A DNA stretch of 64,000 bases from Halopseudomonas pachastrellae (GCF_900114765.1 NZ_FOUD01000010.1:89273-153272), one strand, 5' to 3'. Positions 44,175 through 52,743 are shown, counted from the first letter of the stretch. The notes: generated by a model from the sequence alone, not told the origin. Numbers and translations are program-made.

Positions 44175-45019
44175 TGATGCGTCTCCTGGGTACTGTATTG
44201 CTGCAGGGTGCTTTGGTGTTGCTGATCCAGCGAGCTGCTGAAGGCGACATGCAGCAGCGTCATGCCAGCGAGTGTGGCGCTAATTAGCAACCAGGCTGGC
44301 AAGGGGCGTCGCAGCGATTGGTTGTTTGCATCAGTGACAGCTGGCTCGGACAGTCGCGTATCGGGCACCTCGCGGTAGCGTTGGAGCTCCCGGTACAGGC
44401 GCTCACTGATCTCGGCCAAGGCTGTTTCGCCTCGGGGTTGCAGGCGATAGCGCCCCTGAAAGCCAAGGGCAATGCACACGTACATCAACTCCAGTACGTC
44501 CAGATGTCTGCCCGGGTCGCGGTGCAGGCGCTCCAGCAGGACAAAAAACTTTTCGCCGCCAAAGGTTTCCTGGTGAAAGAGGGCGAGCAGGCTGTGTTGT
44601 GACCAGTCACTGTCGTTGCCCCAGCGCGTAGCAAGAATCGCCTCGTCGAGAACGGTGCAAAGCACGTAGCGGGCAGCGTGGCGGCTGGTTTGCTCGATGT
44701 TGTGGTCCTGGCACTGCAAGTCAAAGTGTTGAATGCCGGCGCGTAGCGACTCACGTAGCAGCTCCGGCCGTTCCTGTGCAGCGTCGGATTTGAGGTGCAC
44801 CAGTTCGCTGAACAGGGGCGCAGCCAGGGCCAGCAGCGTGTTGGGGCCGTGGGCGTCGATCAGCAGCGAGCTATTGCCCGGTGGCAGCGACAGGCGCTGT
44901 GCCAGTGGCGGCGGGCGCAGCGCGGGGTCATAGTCTGTGAGCGGGCTATCGGCTGACCAGGCGTCGTCCTGGGCGAGGATCACGGTCCTGTCGTCATCTC
45001 GGGATGCCATGGCGTGCAT
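44171..45019 (-). CDS. tssL: T6SS membrane-complex protein TssL (DotU)
   Basis: A 282-residue cytoplasmic-hook protein with the DotU fold (about 60-225: R-Y-V-L-C-T-V-L-D-E-A-I-L, T-F-G-G-E-K-F-F, M-Y-V-C-I-A-L-G-F-Q-G-R-Y). A single C-terminal TM helix follows (A-W-L-L-I-S-A-T-L-A-G-M). It is the short form without an OmpA/peptidoglycan-binding domain. ATG 45019 has AGGAG 7 bases upstream, inside the tssK stop region; a second ATG is at 45010. Confidence 0.95.
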   Translation of the reverse strand: MHAMASRDDDRTVILAQDDAWSADSPLTDYDPALRPPPLAQRLSLPPGNSSLLIDAHGPNTLLALAAPLFSELVHLKSDAAQERPELLRESLRAGIQHFDLQCQDHNIEQTSRHAARYVLCTVLDEAILATRWGNDSDWSQHSLLALFHQETFGGEKFFVLLERLHRDPGRHLDVLELMYVCIALGFQGRYRLQPRGETALAEISERLYRELQRYREVPDTRLSEPAVTDANNQSLRRPLPAWLLISATLAGMTLLHVAFSSSLDQQHQSTLQQYSTQETHQ

Positions 45020-45022
45020 GCG

Positions 45023-46354
45023 TCAGCTCCTGATGGCCCAGAAGGCCAGTTGCAGATTGCTCAGCTCGCCCGCAGCGTGAAAGGCGAAGCCGCCGGAACT
45101 GGCCAGCTGCGCGCGTTCATCGGCGCTGAGTTCCAGGGCGAAGTAGATGCGATCGTTGTGAAAGGGCAGTTGTCTGGGGGCAACCGGCAACGCGCGGACG
45201 CGGATGCCGGGCAGGTGCAGGTTGACCAGTTGGCGAATCTGCTCCACGGCACCGATTTTCAGGTGGGTGGGCAGGCGCTTGCGCAGGGCATCGCCGTCGC
45301 AATCAGCCTTGGCCGCCAGCACAAAGAGTGCGCCATCAAGCAGGGCCGGGTCGCTGATGGGCGCCACCCGAATGCCGTATTGCCGTTGCTGCAGCGGCAA
45401 CTCCAGGGCATGTTGCTCCAGCACCATGGACAGGCTTTGGCGCAGGGCGCGCATGAGTTGCCGGTAGCTGGCGCCCTGATCGCTGTGTTGGTAATGCAGG
45501 TCGGCTGGCGGGCGCTTGCTGTCGCAGCTGAATGTGGACAGTTCGCCGAGCAGGCTCAGCAACAGGTTGAACAGTGTTGCCGGTGGGGTGTGGCTGCCGC
45601 TGCGCAGTTGACGTAGCAGCGGCTCCTGACGGTTAAGCAGTTGCAGCATCAGCAGGTCGCCCAATTCGGCGCTGGCAGCTGTGCCGCGGCTGCGCAGTCG
45701 TTCGGCCAGGGCATCGGCGCGGTGCTGCACCAGGCTGATGGACTCCTGCAGGCATTTTTGCAGATAGGGGCTGTCCTGGCAGTGGAGGTAGCTGGCGACC
45801 AGCTCGTCATCCAGCCGGATGTTGCCATCGCTGCTGCACTCCTGTACCTGACAGAGCCGCAGGCGAACCAGGGCCTGATCGTCGCCGGCATCGCCCAGCA
45901 CCAGACGGAAGGCCGGCTGAGCGACGCGTACAGTGGCGCTGAGGCCGGCACCGGTGTTGGCATCGCTGATCTCGTGATCGGTGCTGAGATAGCGGGCCAG
46001 TGGCGCGTCGCCTGCCGCTTGCTGCACCTCATGGTGGCCCGGGCTGGTAAGGGGCAGGGCCAGATAGACGGGCGTGTTCAGCGTGCCGGGTGGGATGTCC
46101 AGCGCGAGGGGCTCGGCACGCTGTGCAAGGTCAAACAGGCTGCCATCAGGCAGCATGCCGGCAGCGTTGCTCAGCACGATCTTGCCGAGCGCGAGGAACT
46201 GGGTATCTAGCTCAAGCCGAGTGAAGCCCCAGGCGTGGGCGCGCAAGCCGCTGGTTCTGCGTGTGAGTTGTTCGTCGTAGTAACGGTCATGTTGCTGAAA
46301 GTGCTGGGGGCGCAGGAGCATCCCCTCGTGCCACACCACGTTGAGGGTTTGCAT
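45023..46354 (-). CDS. tssK: T6SS baseplate protein TssK
   Basis: A 443-residue adaptor that joins the baseplate to the TssJLM membrane complex. Family hallmarks are at the N-terminus: V-V-W-H-E-G-M-L-L-R-P-Q-H-F-Q-Q, then R-Y-Y-D-E-Q. The tail is the DotU/TssLM-binding receptor region. ATG 46354 starts this homology and has GGAG 9 bases upstream; a longer frame to 46399 overlaps tssJ without homology. One base separates it from the tssJ stop. Confidence 0.95.
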   Translation of the reverse strand: MQTLNVVWHEGMLLRPQHFQQHDRYYDEQLTRRTSGLRAHAWGFTRLELDTQFLALGKIVLSNAAGMLPDGSLFDLAQRAEPLALDIPPGTLNTPVYLALPLTSPGHHEVQQAAGDAPLARYLSTDHEISDANTGAGLSATVRVAQPAFRLVLGDAGDDQALVRLRLCQVQECSSDGNIRLDDELVASYLHCQDSPYLQKCLQESISLVQHRADALAERLRSRGTAASAELGDLLMLQLLNRQEPLLRQLRSGSHTPPATLFNLLLSLLGELSTFSCDSKRPPADLHYQHSDQGASYRQLMRALRQSLSMVLEQHALELPLQQRQYGIRVAPISDPALLDGALFVLAAKADCDGDALRKRLPTHLKIGAVEQIRQLVNLHLPGIRVRALPVAPRQLPFHNDRIYFALELSADERAQLASSGGFAFHAAGELSNLQLAFWAIRS

Positions 46355-46355
46355 G

Positions 46356-46823
46356 TCAGGGTTCTCCGGTGGTGTGGCGTTGGCTGATGCCGTGCTCATC
46401 GAGCGCCAGCGTGAACTGGTTACGTGCGCCGGGCTGCACGTCCAGGCGGATACGCCAGCGGGTGTTGGGCAGGTCCCGGTAGGCGGCGATCAGCCCCAGA
46501 TGTCTTGCCTCAGCGCCCGCAGCAATTTTGAAGTGACGCTGCTCGCCCGGGCGCAGCTCAAGCTCCTGTAACGCGAGCAGGTCAGGGGAGAGGATCTGCT
46601 GCGGTCGCTGCTGCAGGGCAAAAAAGTCGGCTTGCTCAAAAGCCACCGGGTGGCGCAGTTCTACCAGTTGCAGCACGACGGGCGAGGGGCGGCCATGCAA
46701 GTCCGGGTTAAGCGCGTCGGTGGCGCTGATCTGCAGGTCGATCTTGGTCATGTCCGAATAGGGGGACAGCAAGCTGCAGGCACTCAGCAGGCAGGCTGTC
46801 AGTGCAAGGAGGAGTCGATGCAT
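46356..46823 (-). CDS. tssJ: T6SS outer-membrane lipoprotein TssJ
   Basis: A 155-residue lipoprotein that anchors TssM to the outer membrane. Signal peptide with lipobox L-L-S-A-C (Cys16). The beta-sandwich domain of the TssJ family follows, with K-I-D-L-Q-I-S-A-T-D, the L1-loop region and R-W-R-I-R-L-D-V. It begins 4 bases after the tagH stop. Confidence 0.92.
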   Translation of the reverse strand: MHRLLLALTACLLSACSLLSPYSDMTKIDLQISATDALNPDLHGRPSPVVLQLVELRHPVAFEQADFFALQQRPQQILSPDLLALQELELRPGEQRHFKIAAGAEARHLGLIAAYRDLPNTRWRIRLDVQPGARNQFTLALDEHGISQRHTTGEP

Positions 46824-46827
46824 GGGC

Positions 46828-47886
46828 TTATCCGAAAGGGTTGTGGTGGAGGCTGTTGAGCAACTGGTGCTGCTCCTGGTACGCCTCTTTGAAGGCGTGC
46901 TGGCAACGCTGTTGCAGCGGCCCTGCTTGCTGGTACTGCTGCTGCAGGGCTCGCCAGCGAGCGCCGTCGGTACGCAGCCTGGCTGAGCCGATCAGTTGGG
47001 CGGGTGCCAGGATCACCGGCAATTGGTCGCACAGCCGGTTACCTGCCTGCTGGATCGCCAGTTGATGGGATCTGAGCTGACGCCAGGCACTGCGCAGCAG
47101 CTCTTCGCCATCGGCGGCGCCAAGCAACTGCTGCATCGCCGTGACGGCATCGGTACTGTCGCTGAGTGGGTGACGCGTGGCGCTTGCCTGTAACTGAGCG
47201 GCGCTGTGTTGCTGTGCATGCAGGCTGTGCTGCAGTTCGGCGACGGCGCTGCGCAACAGGCCAATAGCGCGGCGGCTAAGTTCGGTGGCCTGGGCCGGTG
47301 AGGCAGGCTGCAGGCCAAGCTGCTGGCACAGCTGCTCGGCCAGCTCTGCGTCGGCAGCAGGCTGTGGCGTTACCGGTAACTGGGTGCGGGGCAGGCGGAC
47401 ATGCTCTGCTTCCACCGGGTGGTGCTCTGCACTGGTCACGGGTAAGGGTTCAAGTGCGGGTGCCTGCAGCCACTCGGCCAGGGGGTCGTCATTGTCAGGG
47501 TCGTTTTCATCCAGCGTGAGAAAGGCATCATCGGGGATCAGCTGATGGGCACCGCTTTGGGTAACCTGTTGCAGCCGTGCGCGTACCTGCATGTCACCCA
47601 GACAGTAAATCTGCCCGTGTTCTATGCGTTCAGGCTCGCCTTTGGTCAGGCGACGGCCATCGCTTTTGATGTGGATACCGTTGCTGCTGGTGTCGGTGAG
47701 ATAGAAAGCCTCGTCGCTGTAGCTGACCTGGGCATGACGGCCGGAGATGATGCGCTGGCGATCAGGCAGCACCCAGTCGCAGTCGGCGGCGCGTCCAATG
47801 ACGCCGCCGGCCTGACGGAACAGCCGAGTAAGCGCGGGCTCCTGTGTTGAAGGCGGTGGGTAGATTACTTCCAGCATCAGCTCCAT
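46828..47886 (-). CDS. tagH: T6SS FHA-domain protein TagH (Fha)
   Basis: A 352-residue scaffold protein with an N-terminal forkhead-associated domain (about 5-105: G-x-I-G-R-A-A-D, S-G-R-H-A-Q, S-N-G-I-H). This domain binds phosphothreonine, the likely target of Stk1. A Q/A-rich helical C-terminal region of the VasC/Fha type follows (about 170-350). ATG 47886 has GAGGAG 8 bases upstream and overlaps the preceding lipoprotein gene by 10 bases. Confidence 0.92.
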   Translation of the reverse strand: MELMLEVIYPPPSTQEPALTRLFRQAGGVIGRAADCDWVLPDRQRIISGRHAQVSYSDEAFYLTDTSSNGIHIKSDGRRLTKGEPERIEHGQIYCLGDMQVRARLQQVTQSGAHQLIPDDAFLTLDENDPDNDDPLAEWLQAPALEPLPVTSAEHHPVEAEHVRLPRTQLPVTPQPAADAELAEQLCQQLGLQPASPAQATELSRRAIGLLRSAVAELQHSLHAQQHSAAQLQASATRHPLSDSTDAVTAMQQLLGAADGEELLRSAWRQLRSHQLAIQQAGNRLCDQLPVILAPAQLIGSARLRTDGARWRALQQQYQQAGPLQQRCQHAFKEAYQEQHQLLNSLHHNPFG

Positions 47887-48059
47887 GCGCGCTTCTCCTC
47901 GGCCAGCGGAGAGGCACCAGGGGTGTTCAGGGGCTGATACTCATCATCATCGAAGCGCAAATTACTGCTGCATGCGCTCAAGGCAAAGGCGGCAGCCAGC
48001 AGCAGGGCGTATTTGACCGGCGTGGGGGCAAAGAAGGGTAGACGCATTACAGAATCCAT
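47877..48059 (-). CDS. Small lipoprotein at the head of the T6SS operon
   Basis: A 60-residue protein: a signal peptide with lipobox L-S-A-C and a short mature part (S-S-N-L-R-F-D-D-D-E-Y-Q-P-L) of about 30 residues. It sits where H2-T6SS clusters have a small orfX. Two ATG codons are possible, 48059 and 48047 (M-R-L-P-F-F); neither has a strong ribosome site. The gene overlaps the tagH start by 10 bases. No family recognised; a role in the T6SS envelope complex is inferred from position alone. Confidence 0.65.
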   Translation of the reverse strand: MDSVMRLPFFAPTPVKYALLLAAAFALSACSSNLRFDDDEYQPLNTPGASPLAEEKRAWS

Positions 48060-48102
48060 CAGGTGCTCAACAGAACCCGTCCTGGGTTATTGGTTGAGCT
48101 GC

Positions 48103-48118
48103 AGCAAGGGCTATGCCT
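48103..48118 (-). promoter_or_regulatory. Candidate sigma54 promoter of the T6SS operon
   Basis: Minus strand AGGCAT-AGCCC-TTGCT compared with the consensus TGGCAC-N5-TTGCW: the GG and GC dinucleotides have the required 10-base spacing and two bases differ. About 44 bases lie from it to the first ATG. H2-type T6SS clusters use sigma54 with the Sfa2/VasH activator, which supports this by family knowledge. Confidence 0.55.
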
Positions 48119-48196
48119 GGATTCTTAGTTCTTTTAAATCAAAGAGTTGCGTCAGTCTTTTAACGATGCTTTGCCGTGTTGTGACGGTGATCGCGG

Positions 48197-48224
48197 CGCA
48201 TTGCGCAGATTATTGCGCAATGCG
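48197..48224. repeat. 11-bp inverted repeat upstream of the T6SS operon
   Basis: CGCATTGCGCA-GATTAT-TGCGCAATGCG, perfect with a 6-base spacer, about 80 bases upstream of the sigma54-like element. Its position suits an enhancer or activator site, or a terminator for the PA2778-type gene (no T-run). Confidence 0.5.
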
Positions 48225-48267
48225 TGCGAAAACTGGCGCACTTGGGGTTGGCTGCGGTGATGGCGAA

Positions 48268-49197
48268 TCAGCGACAGACAGGAATCATGCAGTCAGGAGC
48301 CGCTTGCTGGTTGTCTTCCAGATTGGCGGCTGCGCAGCTGCGTACCTGCTCTGCGGCTGCGTCGCAGCCCATTTCCTTCATGCCGGTGGCCAGGTTGTTC
48401 CAGCCGGCCGGATAGCTCGGGAAGCGGCGGACCAGTTCGCTGAAGTGTTCAATGGCTTCAGCTTGCTGCCCGCCGTTCCAGGCGATGTTGCCCATCCCGA
48501 GCAGGGCGGCAGGCTGGTCCGGCCAGCGCTCGGCGGCGGCTTGATAGGCCTTGCCTGCACTGACGGTCTGGCCCACCTGTTCCAGGTCGGCTGCTGCGGC
48601 CAGGTAAGGCAGTGGCTCGGCCGTAGCCGGAATGCGGCCGGGCGGTACGGCAACACGGGCCCAGCGCTCGGCTCGGTCCCAGGTGCGCATGAATACGGAG
48701 AAGGGTTCGCGCTGGCGCGCGTTCAGCCCGGAGTGCAGGATCAGCTCACGGGTGTTCAGGTCATAGCCAACGGCAACGGCGTAGTGCCATTGGGGATACC
48801 AGTCAAAGGCCAGGTTCTGCATAACCAGCACCGCGTTGCCATCGTCCAGCTCGCGCAGGATGGCGTCCAGCTCGCCGGTCAGGGGGTAGACCAGAAGGCC
48901 CTGTTCACGCGCGGCGGCGACCATTTCAACCTGCAGGCTACCCTTGCGCTCGGGCAGGTACACGCGGCCGGTGAGTTGCGCTGGAGCGATTTCGATACCG
49001 CGCTGGCCGAGCATCATGGATAGCGCTGCGGGGCCGCACTGGTAGGCGTCCTGCGCGTGGAACGGCAAGTCGGTCAGCAGGCGATTGGGAGGCAGGTCGG
49101 TGGGGAGTTCAGTGGCGGTGCGGGGGGCGAGGCCGGCACAGGCTGACAGCATGGCTGTCAGCCCGAGGAGCAGGCCAAGGCGAAAGGCCTTGTACAT
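48268..49197 (-). CDS. PA2778-family C39-like cysteine peptidase with TPR, lipoprotein
   Basis: A 309-residue exported protein. Lipobox L-S-A-C (Cys20). The C39-like papain domain has Q-C54-G-P-A-A-L at the active site, H138 in Q-W-H-Y-A-V-A-V-G-Y, and a following L-H-S-G. C39 domains normally cut the double-glycine leader of secreted peptides. The C-terminal third is TPR-like (A-Y-Q-A-A-A-E-R-W-P, then A-I-E-H-F-S-E-L-V). It starts 4 bases after the PA2779-type gene, with which it forms a conserved pair in pseudomonads. Substrate and purpose are not established. Confidence 0.87.
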   Translation of the reverse strand: MYKAFRLGLLLGLTAMLSACAGLAPRTATELPTDLPPNRLLTDLPFHAQDAYQCGPAALSMMLGQRGIEIAPAQLTGRVYLPERKGSLQVEMVAAAREQGLLVYPLTGELDAILRELDDGNAVLVMQNLAFDWYPQWHYAVAVGYDLNTRELILHSGLNARQREPFSVFMRTWDRAERWARVAVPPGRIPATAEPLPYLAAAADLEQVGQTVSAGKAYQAAAERWPDQPAALLGMGNIAWNGGQQAEAIEHFSELVRRFPSYPAGWNNLATGMKEMGCDAAAEQVRSCAAANLEDNQQAAPDCMIPVCR

Positions 49198-49201
49198 GGT
49201 C

Positions 49202-49603
49202 TTAGTTCACGCAGTTGACGAAGCTGTAGACGTTGGTGGCACACAGCATGTCGGTGATGATGAAGATGACCAGGAACAGCACGATGATACCGACGACACC
49301 GGCGGCAGCAGGAGCGTCATCCAGTTGGCTGTTGAAGTCGGCCAGCTCGTCAGCGGTCAGGCTGTCGATACGCTGTTCAACCTGGTCCTGGGATACGCCT
49401 AGGCTAGCCAGTTTGGCCTGTACTTCCTGATCGTCCAGCATGGCCTTGAGTTCGGCGCGGTCGACGCTCAATTGCTGCTGGGCAACGGCTTCACCGGTGC
49501 CGACCATGGCGGCCTGGGCCTGCAGGCTGGCCATGGAGGTCAGCATGAACAGGGCGGTCAGCAGGATGGACAGGTAACGCTTGGTGGATCGCATGAAAGT
49601 CAT
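49202..49603 (-). CDS. PA2779-family protein, small secreted/membrane protein
   Basis: A 133-residue protein with a signal peptide (ending near residue 32, A-Q-A-A-M), a helical domain (A-E-L-K-A-M-L-D-D, then D-S-L-T-A-D-E-L) and a hydrophobic helix near residues 103-118 (G-V-V-G-I-I-V-L-F-L-V-I-F). Two cysteines lie close to the end (C121, C131). ATG 49603 has AGGA 9 bases upstream. Conserved partner of the cysteine peptidase that follows; being its substrate is a possible but unproven role. Confidence 0.85.
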   Translation of the reverse strand: MTFMRSTKRYLSILLTALFMLTSMASLQAQAAMVGTGEAVAQQQLSVDRAELKAMLDDQEVQAKLASLGVSQDQVEQRIDSLTADELADFNSQLDDAPAAAGVVGIIVLFLVIFIITDMLCATNVYSFVNCVN

Positions 49604-49770
49604 GGGTTATTTCCTCATTAGTTGTGGCTTCCCTGCTTGGAAGCTTTCAACCACCTAAGGGTGGCCGTCCGGTGCGCAGGCTGCGCTCAATGTAAACGAC
49701 CCACGCAACGTCCAGAGGTTCCAAAGTGCCAGCGCCTGTGTGATCTATTTCACCTCTTGCGACTACCTGA

Positions 49771-51054
49771 TCACAGGCCCAGCTTGTCGCGCATCTGGTA
49801 GTACCACGCCCCCATGGCAGTAAATGGCACACGCAACAGGCGCCCGCCAGGGAAGGGGTAGTGAGGCAGCGCAGCAAAGGCGTCAAAACGCTCGGCTTGA
49901 CCGCGTAACACCTCGGCAAGCACGCGTCCGGCGACGTGGGTGAAGGTGACGCCGTGGCCGCTGCAGCCCTGGGAATAGTAGATGTTGTCGCCGATACGGC
50001 CGACTTGGGGCAGGCGCGACAGGGTCAGCAGGAAATTGCCGGTCCAGGCATAGTCGATCTTGACGTCCTTGAGCTGCGGGAAGGTCTTGATCAGATTAGG
50101 TCTGATGAGCGCCTCGATATTGCTCGGATCGCGTGCGCCGTAGACCACGCCGCCGCCAAAAATCATGCGCCGGTCACCGGACAGGCGGTAGTAATCGAGC
50201 AGGTAGGCGCAATCCTCAACGCAATAGTCCTGCGGCAATAGCGAGCTGGCCAGCTCCTCGGACAGTGGCTCGGTGGTGATGACCTGGGTACCGCAGGGCA
50301 TGGACTTGGCTGCCAACTGCGGCAGCAGGTTGCCGAGGTAGGCGTTGCCCGCCACGATCACATAGCGTGCTTTGACCTGACCTTCGGCCGTGTGCACGAC
50401 CGGAATGCTGCCCTGATCGATCCTGGTGACGGGGGAGTGCTCGTGGATGATGCCGCCGAGTGACTCGAAGGCCGCCGCTTCGCCAAGTACCAGGTTCAGT
50501 GGATGGATGTGTCCACCGCTCATGTCCAGCATGCCCCCGGTGTAGATGTCAGTATTGACCACCTCACGTATGCGTCGATCGTCCAGCAGCTCCAGCTGGG
50601 TGTTGCCATAGCGCTCCCAGAGTTTCTTCTGCGCTTCCAGATGCTTCATGTGATTGCCGTTGAGGGCGGCGAATACGCCACCATCTTTCAGGTCGCAATC
50701 AATGCCATAGCGGGCGACGCGCTCGCGAATGATGCGTCCACCCTCGAAGGCCATATCGCCCAGCAGCCGGGCCTGGTCTGCTCCCAGGGTACGCTCGATG
50801 ACATCGATATCACGGCTGTAGCTGTTGACGATCTGCCCGCCATTGCGCCCGGAAGCACCAAACCCAACTTGCACAGCCTCGAGCACTGTAACCCTGAACC
50901 CCTGCTCGGCCAGATGTAACGCAGCCGAGATACCGGTGAAGCCGGCGCCAATCACGCAGACATCGGTTTCGCTGCTGCCTTGCAGCGCCGGGCGTGCGGG
51001 GGAGGGGTTGGCCGAGGCGGCGTAATAGGAGGTGGTGTGCTGGGTTTCTAGCAT
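49771..51054 (-). CDS. FAD-dependent amine oxidase, gamma-glutamylputrescine oxidase-like
   Basis: A 427-residue DAO-family flavoenzyme. FAD-binding V-I-G-A-G-F-T-G-I-S (35-44), R-N-G-G-Q-I-V-N region and the C-terminal S-Q-G-C-S-G-H-G-V-T segment typical of PuuB/OrdL proteins. These oxidise gamma-glutamylputrescine in putrescine breakdown or related amines. No puuA/puuD genes are adjacent, so the substrate is inferred. ATG 51054 has AGGTG 7 bases upstream. Just upstream are two AATATT hexamers 4 bases apart (51080-51095) that may be regulatory. Confidence 0.85.
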   Translation of the reverse strand: MLETQHTTSYYAASANPSPARPALQGSSETDVCVIGAGFTGISAALHLAEQGFRVTVLEAVQVGFGASGRNGGQIVNSYSRDIDVIERTLGADQARLLGDMAFEGGRIIRERVARYGIDCDLKDGGVFAALNGNHMKHLEAQKKLWERYGNTQLELLDDRRIREVVNTDIYTGGMLDMSGGHIHPLNLVLGEAAAFESLGGIIHEHSPVTRIDQGSIPVVHTAEGQVKARYVIVAGNAYLGNLLPQLAAKSMPCGTQVITTEPLSEELASSLLPQDYCVEDCAYLLDYYRLSGDRRMIFGGGVVYGARDPSNIEALIRPNLIKTFPQLKDVKIDYAWTGNFLLTLSRLPQVGRIGDNIYYSQGCSGHGVTFTHVAGRVLAEVLRGQAERFDAFAALPHYPFPGGRLLRVPFTAMGAWYYQMRDKLGL

Positions 51055-51079
51055 GATTGCACCTGCGTGGAATGTTTAA

Positions 51080-51095
51080 AATATTTGACAATATT
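51080..51095. promoter_or_regulatory. AATATT-TGAC-AATATT repeat upstream of the oxidase gene
   Basis: Two self-complementary AT hexamers separated by 4 bases, 26-41 bases before the start codon, in the only AT-rich part of the gap. They are placed where a -10/-35 or operator should be. Confidence 0.35.
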
Positions 51096-51171
51096 CGCCG
51101 ATGCTACTCGCGGGCGGGCTCCATGGCTATAGGGTGCTCAAAAAAAGACACAGTTGGGCGGGCGTCAATGC

Positions 51172-52743
51172 TCAGGGGTGGGCTGGTTCGGGCTCGCCTT
51201 GTGAGGTTTGCGGCGGCGCCTTGGGTAGGGGGCGGCACAAGAGCACAAACACCATCGAGCAGCCGAGCATGATGGCAATCAGGTGAAAGGCATCGTTGTA
51301 CGCCATGATCGCAGCTTGCTGATGGACCTGGTTGCTGAGCAGTTGCAGCGCGCTCTGCTCGTTGCCGAGCTGGCTGGTGAGCAGCTGCATGCGCTCCTCG
51401 AAGGCAGGATTGCCCGGTGTGATGTGCTCACGCAGAAAGTCGAAGTAGTACTTGGCACGGCTATCCAGAATGGTGGCTAGCGCGGCGATCCCGATAGCAC
51501 CACCGAGGTTGCGCAGGATGTTGTAGAGGCTGGAAGCAGAGCCAGCCTGGGATGGCGCAATCATCGCGGTAGCAATGATCGACATGGGCACCAGCACCAT
51601 GGGCTGGCCGAAGGCACGGAATATCTGGATCGCGATGAACTGGTCTCCCGCAAAGTCCAGACTCAGGCTACCGCTGTAAAAGCTGGCGAAGGCGAACAGA
51701 AAGAAGCCGCAGGAGCAAAGCAGGCGGGCGTCGATAAAACGCATCAGGATGGGAACCAGGGGAATCAGCAGCAACTGCGGCAGCCCCATCCACATGATGA
51801 CTTGGCCGATTTGTAAGGCGTTGTAATCCTGAATCTGGGCCAGGTAGACCGGCAGCACGAAGACGGTTCCGTACAGTCCGACCCCGAGGCCGATGTTCGC
51901 CAGGCTACCGAGCAGGAAGTTTCGGTCTTTGAGCAGGCGCAGGTTGACCAGCGGGTCTTCTCGGTTCAGCTGAATGATGACGAAGCTCACCAGGCTGATA
52001 AAGCTGATAACCGCCAGGGCGACCATCAGGTTGGACTCAAACCAGTCCTCGCGGTGACCCTCTTCGAGAAACACCTGCAGACAGCCTAGGCCGATAGCCA
52101 TGGTCACGATGCCGAAATAGTCGCCTTGGCGCAGCAGCTCCCAGCGGGGTTTGGCCTTGTCCAGGCCGTACATCAAGCCGGTGGCCATGAGGATGCCCGG
52201 CACGATGTTGATGTAGAAAATGTATTCCCAGCCGAAGTTCTCGGTCAGCCAGCCACCGATGGTAGGGCCGATCGACGGCGCGAATGTCGCGGTAATGGCA
52301 AACATTGCCATGCCCTTGGGGCGCTGGTCTGGCGGCAGCTTGGTCAGAATCAGGGTAAAGGCAAAGGGTATGAGTGCGCCGCCGGCCAGCCCCTGCAGGG
52401 CGCGGAAGACGATCATGCTCTCCAGATTCCAGGCCATGGAGCAGAGCAGGGAGGCGATGACGAAGATCGTCGAGATGGTCACGGCAAACCGGCGCGGCGA
52501 CAGGATCATGGTCAGCCAGGCGGCCAGCGGAATGATGATGATTTCCGCAACCAGGTACGAGGTGGATATCCAGGAACCTTCTTCGACGGTAGCCGACAGC
52601 GCGCCCTGAATATCCTTGAGCGACGAGTTGATGATCTGGATATCCAGAATCGCCATGAAGGCGCCCAGGATGGCACTAAGCAGGGCGATCCAGTCACGTC
52701 TGCGCGGTGGCGGGATATCGTGGGCCGAGCCAGCTTCAGTCAC
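51172..52743 (-). CDS. DHA2-family MFS multidrug efflux permease (EmrB-like)
   Basis: A 523-residue inner-membrane drug:H+ antiporter with 14 predicted TM helices. DHA2 signatures: L-D-I-Q-I-I-N-S-S-L (motif D1-like), W-I-S-T-S-Y, R-A-L-Q-G-L-A-G-G-A (motif C region) and P-T-I-G-G-W-L-T-E-N (motif C). Overlaps the adaptor gene stop by 8 bases, so the two are coupled. The outer-membrane channel is not encoded in this operon, so a TolC-like protein elsewhere is needed. Confidence 0.92.
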   Translation of the reverse strand: MTEAGSAHDIPPPRRRDWIALLSAILGAFMAILDIQIINSSLKDIQGALSATVEEGSWISTSYLVAEIIIIPLAAWLTMILSPRRFAVTISTIFVIASLLCSMAWNLESMIVFRALQGLAGGALIPFAFTLILTKLPPDQRPKGMAMFAITATFAPSIGPTIGGWLTENFGWEYIFYINIVPGILMATGLMYGLDKAKPRWELLRQGDYFGIVTMAIGLGCLQVFLEEGHREDWFESNLMVALAVISFISLVSFVIIQLNREDPLVNLRLLKDRNFLLGSLANIGLGVGLYGTVFVLPVYLAQIQDYNALQIGQVIMWMGLPQLLLIPLVPILMRFIDARLLCSCGFFLFAFASFYSGSLSLDFAGDQFIAIQIFRAFGQPMVLVPMSIIATAMIAPSQAGSASSLYNILRNLGGAIGIAALATILDSRAKYYFDFLREHITPGNPAFEERMQLLTSQLGNEQSALQLLSNQVHQQAAIMAYNDAFHLIAIMLGCSMVFVLLCRPLPKAPPQTSQGEPEPAHP

